Shown piece by piece: positions 27,202-36,587 of a stretch of DNA of 64,000 nucleotides (position 1 is its first letter; every line of letters begins with the position of its first letter). The translations under genes were made by a program, and so were the position numbers. The notes beneath the pieces were generated by a model that was given only the letters and a program-made list of their open reading frames with translations, made no database searches and was not told the DNA's origin. Source of the stretch: Dehalococcoidia bacterium (GTDB lineage: Bacteria; Chloroflexota; Dehalococcoidia; GIF9; AB-539-J10). The DNA is taken from the NCBI GenBank assembly GCA_030605665.1, contig JAUWHW010000061.1:3338-67337 (forward strand). Reading direction: 5' to 3'.

Positions 27202-27537
27202 TTAATCATTGCATTTTGGATGGTATTGCCTTACTAAATTCGATTCCACTTCACGTCTTTGCTCAGCCGTCGAATTCGGCATACGGTAAATACCGATATA
27301 GAGGTTGCTCTCCGAACCCGCCTGTTGGACCCAACAATTATATTTGTGGTGAGAGCGATAGAATCCTCGTTCTGACAAGTTACTAGACTCTCCGAAATAG
27401 ACAATACGATACGTGGTAGGCTTGTTTTGAGGATCCGGCTTCATCATGATTGCATAGACAGCGGCACAGTACGGAGGTTCCCAGTCTGCTATAGGATAGG
27501 AACCCTCAAAGTCAACATCTCCCCATTTTATACTCAC
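27202..27537 (-). CDS. GIY-YIG-like nuclease domain protein
   Basis: 111 aa from GTG 27,537 (RBS AAAGGAGG). The pattern YAI...YRIVYFGESSNL, then a SHHKYNCW block and EVESNLVRQYHPKCN, fits a GIY-YIG endonuclease with a C-terminal catalytic-type Glu. No DNA-binding domain is attached. Family fit is good; activity unproven. Confidence 0.6.
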   Translation of the reverse strand: MSIKWGDVDFEGSYPIADWEPPYCAAVYAIMMKPDPQNKPTTYRIVYFGESSNLSERGFYRSHHKYNCWVQQAGSESNLYIGIYRMPNSTAEQRREVESNLVRQYHPKCND

Positions 27538-27690
27538 TATGACCACCTCCTTTCATTATATGATTTACCATAGCAGCCAAAATTTCGCCTGACATCCATA
27601 CAGACGAACTCAGAGTTTGCCAAATCCGCTGCTGGGCTATCTTTGGAAAGCACAACCTATCATGCTGCTTTATTTACTGCCTCCATGGAT

Positions 27691-27957
27691 CTATCCACTA
27701 TCTTTCAAGCTAACCGCTGAAACCTCAATGGGCCGCGATATATTCGTAACCGTTACACTTTCGCCAGTAGCTAATTCAAATTGTTGCTCACCATCAGGCG
27801 ACCTGACAAACACGACGCAGTCAACGCTACCTACATTCTCAATCACGACCCCACTATCTGTTTCACTGACGGAAATCTCCAGTGTAGCCTCTGAGATGCA
27901 AGATAAGCTGGTTAAGGTGAGAAGAAAAATACAAAAAACCAAAAATGACCTTTTCAC
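27691..27957 (-). CDS. Small lipoprotein
   Basis: 88 aa with a lipobox (LTSLSC, Cys near residue 20) and a short beta-rich mature part. GTG start at 27,957. No function recognised; exported by its signal. Confidence 0.55.
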   Translation of the reverse strand: MKRSFLVFCIFLLTLTSLSCISEATLEISVSETDSGVVIENVGSVDCVVFVRSPDGEQQFELATGESVTVTNISRPIEVSAVSLKDSG

Positions 27958-28008
27958 CGCTTCAGTTAATCATACCATCTTTGCCGTCTATTTTGAAACC
28001 TTACCATA

Positions 28009-28356
28009 GGATAGGTCACAGGGCCTTTACGGGGTAGGCTCAACTGCCAAAAACCTTTCTCCTCCAGCTTACTTTAGTGAGGGGTAGAAATGTAGCTTTG
28101 AGCTGCCAATCTTGCTTAACAAGATAGCTCGCGTCATGAGCCTTTGCTGGTGCGGAATGTGATTACAACATTGGAAAGAAAAGCAATACTAGGATAAAAG
28201 AGAAACGAAACGCTCGAACGCTAGTTTAAGTTACGCCCGCTTGGCTCCTGCCAAATCGGCGACCAGCTTTCCATTGAATAATGAACAAAATGGACAAATG
28301 TGCAGGGTCGGTGAACGGTCACAATGCTTTAAGACTGCTAGGTTAGATAAAGGATA
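28009..28356. other. Intergenic region without a supported gene
   Basis: About 350 bp between the small lipoprotein and the single-subunit RNA polymerase end. I see no gene, RNA or strong terminator in it. Confidence 0.5.
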
Positions 28357-30951
28357 TTATTCCGATTTCGCCAGAAACACTGGCTTGTAGCCTTCCTTGA
28401 CACGCTCTTGCCACTTCTTCCTTGTGGCCCGTATAAAGTTGCCAAATTTCTGATCCGGTCCTAAGTATCTCAGCAGGTCTTTATAAATTGTCCCCAGCCC
28501 CGCATACCATTCACCTGCGGCCTCAACCATAACTTTACGGAGCACATCATCTCCGTCACATATCATGCCACCCACAGACACCTTTTCCGGTATCAGCCAA
28601 CAATCGTGGATCCCAACGAAATCAGTGATGCCTCGTTTGGCGAGCTTTTCCATCACTAGGGTCGAGTAATAGGCGTCAAGCATCTGTACCAAGCACGGTG
28701 CAATCATTCTTTGAAGCCGTTCTGAATCTACGGGATATTCCCCTTTATTGTTTGGAGCAAATTCTTCAAACTCTTTCCTTTTTTTCCCATCTTTCTCCAC
28801 GACCTTATCCTTCCCCGGAACGCTGAGGATCAACTTATGTCCTCCGTTGGGTACTTTTACATCTCCTCTAGCTATTGGATTCCACCGGACTACAACCCCA
28901 TCGGATGGGTCGGTAAATGTTACACCGGCACATGGATCGTGCTTACAAGCGAGTTCGGCAATGCGACCACATGCTTCCAGAAACCTCTTAACTTCGGGGA
29001 ACCTGCTATACAAGTACTCTAGAAAGCAGTTGGCATTGGGTGTTGTCCAGCCTGGGCCATAAGTCTTGGGATCAGACCGCTGGTCTCTAACGGTATTTGG
29101 GAGATAGCCACCGTATGAAGTCCTCATCCAGACTTCTTTACAGAGTCTCTCTAGACGCGGGTCCTCTGGTCCTTCGTAGTCTGGTACGACACTCGAGCCT
29201 TTGTTTAGGTAGAACTCATCCTTGGGATCTCGGTGTTTCTGCCAAGTCCATTTTGCCATAACTTTCTTGAAGGACCTCCCAGTATGTCCCATCGTCAAAT
29301 TTTCCAGTTTCTCCACTCCCAAAAGAGTTGCGATTATCTGCGTTTGCGAGGACGAGATGTCTAAACCTACGAGTGCACACGGTTTTCCTGTCCCGGGGTT
29401 ACGAGCCTTGAACCATCTCTTGCGATAAGCCCCGAGTTTCTCCTCACTGTGGGAACAGGTTCCTGAGTCTTCCTCATTTTCTAGATCGATATTCTTTGAA
29501 CTCACATATGTGGGCCAAAAGTGCAATGATTGATATCTTCGGTTGATGATACGGTCAAAAACGCAACGAATAGGCAGAAGACCGTGTTTGCCCTTAACCT
29601 GTTCCCATACACGGCTGTACTCATACACGTGACCTTGCGCTCGGTCGTAGTCAGCGAGCAATTTCCTTACTTTCTGCCGCCATTCTCTTGTAGCTTCTGC
29701 CGCCTTCGCTACTTCCTCTACGGAAGGGCTGGCCTGCTGTCGGACTTCCTCGTCCTGACTTCCCTGACGCCACTTAAGGAACGTTTCACGATGACGGTCC
29801 CATTTCTCCCGACCACGTTCGATAGCACTTTGGGCACCCGCGATTACTTGCTGATCGTAATCTATTTGCCCTAAGCCTTTCTCGATAGCTCTGTAAAAGA
29901 CACACTTTTCTCGATACGACCATATCTCTATTTCATGTCCATTCTCGCGTCTATGCCGTTTAGTGCTTGGGAGCTCGGGATCTACACCGTATTCGGCTTT
30001 CAAGCGTCCCGATAAGTCTTCTACATGACTACGTGCTGCTTCATAATCGTTCTTGAAAGCATCCACATTAAGAAGAAGGAGTGATTTAGACTGAAGACGC
30101 AATAGTTCTTCAGATTTTTCTTTGAGTATCACTTCGTTGTAAGGTTCCTCGGCGCATACCTTACGCCTTGGATGTCTCTTGGGTGGTTCGGCATCTGCGA
30201 ATAGTGCCGTTATGCCCGCAGTATGAGCACGGGTGTATTGCGGGTCAGCATCGACGATCGTTTGAAATTCAGCAAGAACAGTAGAATCTTTCAGGAAGAT
30301 ACGGGTGAGTTGCCCTTTCCCGCTATACCTCAGCTTGCGAACATGAAATAGGGGATTAAGGTCAAGTTGAGACCATTCTCCAACAACTAAGTCCCATAAC
30401 TTGTTAATGTTAATGCCATTGAGCAAAAGGTCTCGTCGGCAGTGCCGAGCGGTATCTTTCTTCATATCGCGAACAGAGTTGGCTAAGTTCATTCTATGAT
30501 GGTCACTGAACTTTCGACATAAAACATCGAACACATTGTTATAGGTAATAGTCCCATGTACCAATCCAGCATTGACAAACGTGTCTAACTCAATAACAAG
30601 TGCTGTCTCTGTTGCCTGCCTGCATTTCTGCTTCTCACCCTCAGTCATCCAATTCTTGCTTGCGGGTAAGCTATTAAATTGTTCCTGGGCACCTGAGAAA
30701 TACGGTGTAAGCAAATCCCAAACATCTTTTACTGTAGATGGCAAAGGTTGCCCGGCTTTGCTTTCATAGTCTGGCACAGCTTGCTGATACAGCATTTTCC
30801 TTTGATGAAACTCTTCCCATTCTCGGATGCTGATTTTCCTGGTGGTTATGTTACTTTCGTAAGGCATGGGTAGCAACCTGCGTGGATTGGTAATGTATTT
30901 AAGCCTCTCTTTGATCTCTTGCTGGATTTTACTTCTATTACGTTTCGGCAT
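28357..30951 (-). CDS. T7-like single-subunit DNA-directed RNA polymerase
   Basis: 864 aa from ATG 30,951 (RBS GGAGAAGGA); T7 RNAP is 883 aa. It has motif A with Asp531 (GLDISSSQTQ), motif B CKEVWMRTSYGG with Lys605, Met609 and Tyr613, and a TDPSDGVVVRW block. IAPCLVQMLD and motif C GIHDCW with Asp783 complete it. In T7 the equivalents are D537, K631, M635, Y639, IAP..V...D and D812, at similar spacing. Met at the K+4 position and HDCW favour RNA polymerase over family-A DNA polymerase. It is expected to transcribe element genes from its own promoters, with no host subunits. Very divergent: N-terminal half (1-420) is not recognisable. A possible start upstream (30,996) lacks an RBS. Confidence 0.82.
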   Translation of the reverse strand: MPKRNRSKIQQEIKERLKYITNPRRLLPMPYESNITTRKISIREWEEFHQRKMLYQQAVPDYESKAGQPLPSTVKDVWDLLTPYFSGAQEQFNSLPASKNWMTEGEKQKCRQATETALVIELDTFVNAGLVHGTITYNNVFDVLCRKFSDHHRMNLANSVRDMKKDTARHCRRDLLLNGININKLWDLVVGEWSQLDLNPLFHVRKLRYSGKGQLTRIFLKDSTVLAEFQTIVDADPQYTRAHTAGITALFADAEPPKRHPRRKVCAEEPYNEVILKEKSEELLRLQSKSLLLLNVDAFKNDYEAARSHVEDLSGRLKAEYGVDPELPSTKRHRRENGHEIEIWSYREKCVFYRAIEKGLGQIDYDQQVIAGAQSAIERGREKWDRHRETFLKWRQGSQDEEVRQQASPSVEEVAKAAEATREWRQKVRKLLADYDRAQGHVYEYSRVWEQVKGKHGLLPIRCVFDRIINRRYQSLHFWPTYVSSKNIDLENEEDSGTCSHSEEKLGAYRKRWFKARNPGTGKPCALVGLDISSSQTQIIATLLGVEKLENLTMGHTGRSFKKVMAKWTWQKHRDPKDEFYLNKGSSVVPDYEGPEDPRLERLCKEVWMRTSYGGYLPNTVRDQRSDPKTYGPGWTTPNANCFLEYLYSRFPEVKRFLEACGRIAELACKHDPCAGVTFTDPSDGVVVRWNPIARGDVKVPNGGHKLILSVPGKDKVVEKDGKKRKEFEEFAPNNKGEYPVDSERLQRMIAPCLVQMLDAYYSTLVMEKLAKRGITDFVGIHDCWLIPEKVSVGGMICDGDDVLRKVMVEAAGEWYAGLGTIYKDLLRYLGPDQKFGNFIRATRKKWQERVKEGYKPVFLAKSE

Positions 30952-31130
30952 CGCTATCCTTCTCCATATGGTTGCACATAGGATCGTTGTAAGCAATATG
31001 CTACCAAGAGAGACTTGCGCCGCGTCAAGTAAGTCCCGCTATTGGGCCATGATACCCTCTGCATACCCACATTCCCTTTTTGGGAACATTATAGAGAGGC
31101 CTCACTAGAAAGCTACAAGGGAGGTGTATC

Positions 31131-31454
31131 ATGGCAAGAGATAGCCCTCGACAACGGATAAGGTGCAGATCTCCGGCTAGTAAGAAACGTTTAGACAAAC
31201 TGAAGAACATACAAAGTCTTCCAAGTGCTTTAAGAGGGTCTGGAACCCAATTACATTTAGAAATAGCATTGCTCAATTTATTCGATTCAGCAACCAAGCT
31301 GAACAAATTGAAAACTTTAAATGAGAAGGCTAAATTCGTTATCAAAGTTTTGATGAGCATTCTTCTCACTATCCTAATTTACCAGCTTATACAAAACCCG
31401 CAACTAGCGGAAGAATTATTGAAAGAGATTATAACAAATTTCATTATTAACTAA
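31131..31454 (+). CDS. Small membrane-anchored hypothetical protein
   Basis: 107 aa with RBS AAGGGAGGTG. A basic N terminus is followed by helices and one hydrophobic segment near residues 78-93 (VLMSILLTILIYQL). Divergent from the RNA polymerase gene. Followed by a terminator at 31,561. Confidence 0.55.
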   Translation: MARDSPRQRIRCRSPASKKRLDKLKNIQSLPSALRGSGTQLHLEIALLNLFDSATKLNKLKTLNEKAKFVIKVLMSILLTILIYQLIQNPQLAEELLKEIITNFIIN

Positions 31455-31560
31455 GATTAATAAAGAAAACCTTAAAAAGAGAAATTCAAGCTGATGCAAA
31501 ATCTTCGGCTTTTCTTCATTTCTAGAAAGATTCAAAGTAAAAGTGGGAAATTTAAGAATG

Positions 31561-31592
31561 AATCGGGGCATAGCCCCGATTTTATTTTTTGG
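31561..31592 (+). terminator. Rho-independent terminator
   Basis: AATCGGGG-CATAG-CCCCGATT stem followed by TTATTTTTT, downstream of the 107-aa gene. Confidence 0.8.
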
Positions 31593-31643
31593 AAAGAGTA
31601 AATATTTTAATGCCCTCCTTTGTATTCAGTACCCTAGTAGCTA

Positions 31644-31919
31644 TCACATCCGAGACAGTCTACCACTAAAGTATTTCTTTACCATCCTCCCTTTCTTCCC
31701 GCACCAATAGCAATACCGCTCCCCGTTGGGGAGCTTTCTTTCTAGCCTTTCTAACACGACCTTTCCATCTCTGCCCTCTCCTTTTTGAAATTTGCCACCA
31801 TTTTGACTCTCATGAATTTTCAAAAGGCCAAGCTCCTCTACATACAGCCATGGCCTCTCCAAAGCGCCATATGAGACTATGACCAGCACCCCCGGCGCTA
31901 GCACATACTCCTCCACCAC
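31644..31919 (-). CDS. Hypothetical protein with C-x2-C pair
   Basis: 91 aa. It contains a single YCYWCGKKG cysteine pair near residue 70. Beta-rich N terminus. Weak support; it lies alone between the terminator and the RES gene. Confidence 0.35.
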   Translation of the reverse strand: MVEEYVLAPGVLVIVSYGALERPWLYVEELGLLKIHESQNGGKFQKGEGRDGKVVLERLERKLPNGERYCYWCGKKGRMVKKYFSGRLSRM

Positions 31920-32160
31920 GATCTATGGTCTGCCTCTGCAACTTTCCCTCTCCCAGCCGCCTAAATCTTTTGGACCACCTCGGTGCCCTATTTTACCATA
32001 TCTAAGAGCTTCCCATTCCATTGCACAAATCGCTAAATCGTGCAATCTTTGCTTCGGAAGAACTGCATGACTGGGATTACAAGAAGGGACGCAAAGTGCC
32101 AAACGCCCATAGTGCATAGTAAGCCTTTTATTGTTAAAATGCTTGAAGAGGGAGAGCGTA

Positions 32161-33450
32161 ATGGGATTTGCAAAGAGTCTCTGGGAGCAACAACAGACAC
32201 AAGGATTCTACTTCGCGGGAGATAAGTATGTTTGTGCAGACTGTTTTGGGGACTACGCGATCCGGAAGTTCATTGATAATAATTCAGAAGCACAAATATG
32301 TAATTATTGTGGCGCTAATTCCTCTAAGCCAATTGCAGCTCATATGGATAAAGTTATGGCCTTCATACTGGAAGGCATAGAATCTGAATGGGGCGACCCC
32401 GACAACGAAGGAGTGCCGTACGAAACGGCAGAGGGGGGATATCAGGGAAAAGTAATCGATTCTTATGATTTAATAACAGACCAAATTGGGGATGAGCTTG
32501 AAATTAATAGTGATAATCTTATACAGGATATCATAGATTCTCTTGTAAACCGCCAATGGTGCCAGAAGAACTTTTGGGTATTGCGACCTGAAGAAACACT
32601 TATCTTCAGTTGGGAGCAATTTGTGAAGCAAGTCAAACATCATACACGATATGTTTTTTTTCGTGTAGACGATGAGAGCGATGACCATTGGGACAGAGAC
32701 ACAATCGCTACGTCCAAAATGCTTGATGAGCTTGGCCGCATAGTTTCGAAATTGGGTGTTATTAAGATCTTGGATGCTGGAACAAGATTATGGCGGGCCA
32801 GGATTCACGGCAAAGACAAATCATTTAATACAGCAAAGGATCTTGGCACTGTACAATTAGATGACGCAAGATACTCAAACCGAATGAGCCCTGTGGGTAT
32901 TCCCATGTTTTATGGAGCTTTAGATATGCTAACAGCACTTAAGGAGACTGTTGAGTGGCGGGAGCAGGAAGCCAAAGTTGCGACAATTGCGCCATGGAAG
33001 ACTCTCCGTCAAATGAAGATACTAGACTTGACAGCACTTCCAGAAATGCCGAGCCTCTTTGATCCAATCAAAAGGGATTTGCGGCCAAGCGTTGCATTTC
33101 TGCGTTCCTTTGTGGCTGATGTAAGTAAGCCCATAATAAAGGATCGGCAGGAACATATTGAATACGTTCCAACACAAATTGTAACCGAATACTTTCGACA
33201 TATATACAGAGATACCGATGGCAGCAGATTAAAAGGGATATTCTATCCCAGCTCTAGGAATAGTGAGGGAGTTGCTTGTGTTCTTTTCATAGAGAATGAA
33301 AATTGTTGTGACACACAGGAGGAAGCACACACAGATAAGAATACGAACACGCAAAAATATTTGCTCCTTGAGAATAAGGAAATAAGAATAGTGCCTTTCC
33401 AAGTGAAGTGTACACTTAACCTTACAGAATCTTCCTCTTATGGTTCTTAG
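32161..33450 (+). CDS. HEPN/RES-domain toxin-like protein
   Basis: 429 aa from ATG 32,161 (AGAGGG upstream). N-terminal ~200 residues contain two CxxC pairs (CADC near residue 24, CNYC near 45) and a helical HEPN/RES N-terminal-type domain. The C-terminal RES domain (~215-420) shows LWRARIHG, YSNRMSPVGIPMFYGA and a late YPSSRNSEGVACVLF. RES proteins degrade NAD as toxins in toxin-antitoxin or defence systems. No antitoxin-like neighbour is seen, so it may be auto-inhibited by its N-terminal domain. Confidence 0.8.
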   Translation: MGFAKSLWEQQQTQGFYFAGDKYVCADCFGDYAIRKFIDNNSEAQICNYCGANSSKPIAAHMDKVMAFILEGIESEWGDPDNEGVPYETAEGGYQGKVIDSYDLITDQIGDELEINSDNLIQDIIDSLVNRQWCQKNFWVLRPEETLIFSWEQFVKQVKHHTRYVFFRVDDESDDHWDRDTIATSKMLDELGRIVSKLGVIKILDAGTRLWRARIHGKDKSFNTAKDLGTVQLDDARYSNRMSPVGIPMFYGALDMLTALKETVEWREQEAKVATIAPWKTLRQMKILDLTALPEMPSLFDPIKRDLRPSVAFLRSFVADVSKPIIKDRQEHIEYVPTQIVTEYFRHIYRDTDGSRLKGIFYPSSRNSEGVACVLFIENENCCDTQEEAHTDKNTNTQKYLLLENKEIRIVPFQVKCTLNLTESSSYGS

Positions 33451-33902
33451 CTCTTATAACTCTTATCGTGGTTCCACAGCCGACTTCGTGTGTTATCAAT
33501 CGATTTTTTAGGAAAACAATTCGGATTGGTGAAGCTATTAAGTGCTGGTTTGTTTTGCGGCATCTTCTTGATGGCTACACCGATGCCCAGGGGTAAGGCT
33601 ATTTCAGCAAGGACTTTAGCAATGGCCTCCTTTAGGGAGTTTTTCTGCTCCTTGGAGATGTTGCAACGGATCCTAACCAAGCGAGCCATGGTATTGGCAG
33701 CTTCAAGGTGCAAGTCTATTCTCTCTGGCTCGTTTTTCAAAAGCTCTTTAAGCTTTACTCTGAGGATGGCTATTTCCTCGTCTAACCCTTCAATTTGAGA
33801 TGCTTCCTCAAGTTCGAGCCTTTCAGCCTCGGTTAGGGCTTTGGCATAAAGGCCGTGCTTACGAGCGTTTTGATTGCCTTTTGGAACGCCTCTTTTTGGC
33901 AT
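33447..33902 (-). CDS. Small protein with PKGNQNARKHG motif
   Basis: 151 aa from ATG 33,902. The GVPKGNQNARKHGLYAK start is typical of short phage-associated proteins, some annotated as small-terminase-like or HTH. A coiled middle and a basic C terminus follow. No large terminase is found nearby, so a packaging role is doubtful. It converges with the RES gene, overlapping by 4 bp. Confidence 0.6.
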   Translation of the reverse strand: MPKRGVPKGNQNARKHGLYAKALTEAERLELEEASQIEGLDEEIAILRVKLKELLKNEPERIDLHLEAANTMARLVRIRCNISKEQKNSLKEAIAKVLAEIALPLGIGVAIKKMPQNKPALNSFTNPNCFPKKSIDNTRSRLWNHDKSYKS

Positions 33903-33953
33903 TTTGGACAATCTTAACCTTGACATGCTATAGACTAAGGCATGGGCGGCTAG

Positions 33954-34159
33954 TGTATGTCTTCAGCGAAAGTGGGACACTGTGGCTTCAAAATTACTGT
34001 ACACCTCAAAGATCGCTATTCGGCTCTCGAACGTCCCTATGAACGAGGGCTCGCTACTTTATTTACACGGTACCTTGCTGTCTTCAGGGAACTGGAGCAA
34101 GCCCCAAGGTGTCCATTAACTTCTGTCCAATTGTGTCCCATTTTCGCTGACGATTTACA
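33954..34159. mobile_element. 206-bp MITE-like remnant of the IS at 2,095
   Basis: Left end TGTATGTCTTCAGCGAAAG and right end (minus strand) TGTAAATCGTCAGCGAAAAT match the two ends of the IS3-type copy. The transposase is missing. Interior bases near the right (GGAGCAAGCCCCAAGG) also match that IS. It is an internally deleted copy and could be mobilised by the intact one. Confidence 0.75.
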
Positions 34160-34200
34160 CATGAAACTCCACTCGAACATTTCGTCAGATTGTATTGTGA

Positions 34201-34224
34201 GTTAACAAAGAGGTCTTTGTTAAC
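34201..34224. promoter_or_regulatory. 24-bp perfect palindrome
   Basis: GTTAACAAAGA-GG-TCTTTGTTAAC, two 11-bp arms. It lies 119 bp upstream of the pentapeptide gene and is followed by another GTTAAC at 34,247. Probable operator or hairpin; the binding protein is unknown. Confidence 0.6.
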
Positions 34225-34342
34225 TATACAAGAACTCTATCTTCTATTCAGTTAACACCAGAATTTAGATAACCTTTCTTGGTTTTCAAGACCTGTTGAC
34301 CACAGCATCAAACACATCTACAATGATATCGGGAGAACATCA

Positions 34343-35110
34343 TTGTCAGCGGTTCAGCTATTCATAGTGGTCATATTGGTGTTAATAATACTACCTGTGA
34401 CAATACTGGTATGCACTGGTCATCTTGAGACTGGCTTCAGCGGTAAGACACTCTGGGACTGGCTAGAAGTTGTTGGCATACCTGTAGTAGTTGTCATAAT
34501 AGCTGGAGCGTTTGCGTTCGTCACTCAGAAAGCAGAACGACGCGCTGAAGAGCAACGCGAACGAGACACCGATCATGCACGTGAGGCTATCCTGCGTGCC
34601 TACTTCGATGACATGACTAAGCTGGTCTTAGAGCATAAGCTTCAAGACTCAAAGGAAGGTTCCGCCGAGCGGGCAGTTGCCCATGCGCACACATTTATGG
34701 CGCTAGATAACCTAGACGGGCTACGCAAGGGTGTGCTACTGCAGTTCCTGAAAAAGTCGCAATTAATTAATAAGGACAAACCAATTATCTCTCTCGACTT
34801 TGCTAACCTAATTAAGGCTAGTCTTAGCAGCGCGGACCTATGCGATACTGACCTACATGGCGTAAATCTAACGTACGCTGACCTAAAGTACGCTAATTTA
34901 CGCAACTCTAACCTCACAAAGGCCGTACTAAGCAATACTGATTTGCGCAACTCCGACCTCAGAGAAGCTATACTAAACAACGCTAATTTGTACAACTCCG
35001 ACCTCAGAGAAGCTGTAGTCACAAGAGAACAATTGGACAGTGCAAGTGACCTATCTGATGCTTTACTACCCAGAAAAATTGAGATGACTTCCTCAGTGCA
35101 AGAGAACTGA
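34343..35110 (+). CDS. Membrane-anchored pentapeptide-repeat protein
   Basis: 255 aa. Two N-terminal membrane helices (residues 5-27 and 46-64) and a charged coiled stretch (65-95) precede a helical domain. About twelve pentapeptide repeats (A(D/N)LxX pattern, ~150-225) follow. Pentapeptide helices mimic DNA or scaffold complexes; here the role is unknown. TTG/ATG start near 34,343 is uncertain. Confidence 0.8.
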   Translation: MSAVQLFIVVILVLIILPVTILVCTGHLETGFSGKTLWDWLEVVGIPVVVVIIAGAFAFVTQKAERRAEEQRERDTDHAREAILRAYFDDMTKLVLEHKLQDSKEGSAERAVAHAHTFMALDNLDGLRKGVLLQFLKKSQLINKDKPIISLDFANLIKASLSSADLCDTDLHGVNLTYADLKYANLRNSNLTKAVLSNTDLRNSDLREAILNNANLYNSDLREAVVTREQLDSASDLSDALLPRKIEMTSSVQEN

Positions 35111-35316
35111 CATATGTAATTCCTAGAAATTCTGATTAATTCATATTCTAATCTACTTGCAACATTTCTAAATTGTAATGTAATTTGTGCTGTAAAGACG
35201 ATTTAGTATCGCTTGAAACACGTGTGTAATTTGCCAATATAAGAAATATTGACATTCTAATCTAGTTGTTATAAAATTAAATTGTTATGAAATTCACACT
35301 ATAAGGATGGTGTAAC

Positions 35317-35523
35317 ATGGCAGAAAGAGACAGTTACAAGTATCAGCTTAAGCAAGGGCACAAGATAGTTCACCGCGGGATTACGTATGACTTAGCACGC
35401 CGTGAGGTTGAGCACCAACAGGATTACCCAGGTTCGAGAATCGAACAAATGGGACGGCGTACTACCCGCGAAGCGGCGCTCAAATGGGAACGCAAAGGCG
35501 GCAAGCGTCCCTACAATAAATAG
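35317..35523 (+). CDS. 68-aa GIY-YIG-like small protein
   Basis: The pattern HRGITYDLARREVEHQ followed by TTREAALKWE matches the core of a shortened GIY-YIG fold, with a late Glu. It is a widespread small protein of unknown role. RBS AAGGATGG lies upstream of the ATG. Confidence 0.6.
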   Translation: MAERDSYKYQLKQGHKIVHRGITYDLARREVEHQQDYPGSRIEQMGRRTTREAALKWERKGGKRPYNK

Positions 35524-35812
35524 GGGAACTTGAAACAGGTCAAACTACCATTGACCGTTAGGCCAGGCAAGTACTGACGCAGGTGTGTTGTTGTGTCCAT
35601 GTAATGCGGTATTTCATCTGCTCCTTTCACGCTAGCCCATACGATAGAGTTATACCTCCTCGGGCTGCTCGCCGGGTTCTCTTGCATAATTTGGTAGTCA
35701 TACAATCAAAGCCTGCATTTCCATAGGTCCCTGGGGCTACCGCAATCAAGTTATAGAAGATGCTGATACTTGTAAGAACGCCGTTGCACAATAAGCCAGA
35801 TTGTTGACCTAA

Positions 35813-36292
35813 TCACTCTCTTGGATAAAATGAACTACAGGAGGCACACTCCCCTGGTGTCGCCATTTTGTACCATTTACCTCCTACTTTAAGTGCATGT
35901 CCTTTTTCATAGTAGTGCTCTTCGTCATCGCATGAGCCATGAAATGCTTCTAGTGCTGGCGGCCTGTGATCCCAAGGAACAATATTACAAAAAATATAGA
36001 AATCGTCTTCGTCTTCAGTGTCTGGATAGTATTGTTCTCCATAGCGGCAGCCTGTCATTTTGCCAAATCCTATTTCACGAAAATTCTCTTCTAAGCGCTC
36101 TATTCTCTTTAAAAGCTGGACCAGAGAAATTTCTTCCTCCTCGCTGGCAAGTTTTACTGTTTGCCTCTGAGGATCGTATTTCCTGACTGTTTTAATATCA
36201 ACGTCAACCTTTTGAGCGACTTCCTTTTGGGTGTATCCTTCATCCCTTAGGTTTGTTATCTTATCAATTTTAGCTTTAGTTAGTCTTCCCAT
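35813..36292 (-). CDS. HTH protein with Cys/His-rich C terminus
   Basis: 159 aa. N-terminal HTH (LRDEGYTQKEVAQKVDVDIK, recombinase-like helix-turn-helix) is followed by a coiled segment (56-75). A C-terminal domain has several Cys and a DEDDFYIFC stretch. Four phased TTATTTGG words lie just upstream (36,310-36,385) and may be its operator. Confidence 0.65.
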   Translation of the reverse strand: MGRLTKAKIDKITNLRDEGYTQKEVAQKVDVDIKTVRKYDPQRQTVKLASEEEEISLVQLLKRIERLEENFREIGFGKMTGCRYGEQYYPDTEDEDDFYIFCNIVPWDHRPPALEAFHGSCDDEEHYYEKGHALKVGGKWYKMATPGECASCSSFYPRE

Positions 36293-36309
36293 ATACTAAA
36301 TAGTTTAAT

Positions 36310-36385
36310 TTATTTGGACATTATTTGGCAAGCAAAATGGTTTTTAAATGGTTATTATTTGGATATTGATTTAACTATTATTTGG
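36310..36385. repeat. Four phased TTATTTGG iterons
   Basis: Exact copies at 36,310, 36,321, 36,355 and 36,378. Offsets of 11, 34 and 23 bp are close to whole helical turns, so the copies face the same side of the DNA. The array is AT-rich. Candidate operator or origin. Confidence 0.65.
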
Positions 36386-36587
36386 TAGATAAATGCCTAT
36401 TTAGAAATGATGTTCTAATTGAGAGGGAAATGCAGACCTAGTATAATCGCGTTATGAATTTAACCCCTACTATTCACGGAAAAATAATTGTAACAATTCG
36501 ATGGAATGTTCAATGGTCGCCGCTATTACCCTTGTCTAATTAGGAGGTTCTGTAGCATTAGTGTTGACATAGTACATCTATCGTGAT

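Noticed and set aside
28357..30951. Possible family-A DNA polymerase
   Set aside because: Met follows the motif-B Lys by four residues, the IAP...V...D block and HDCW fit single-subunit RNA polymerase, and no exonuclease or Pol-A Phe/Tyr signature is visible.
33447..33902. Small terminase subunit, implying a prophage
   Set aside because: Only a short PKGNQNARKHG-type start matches, and no large terminase, portal or capsid gene is present.
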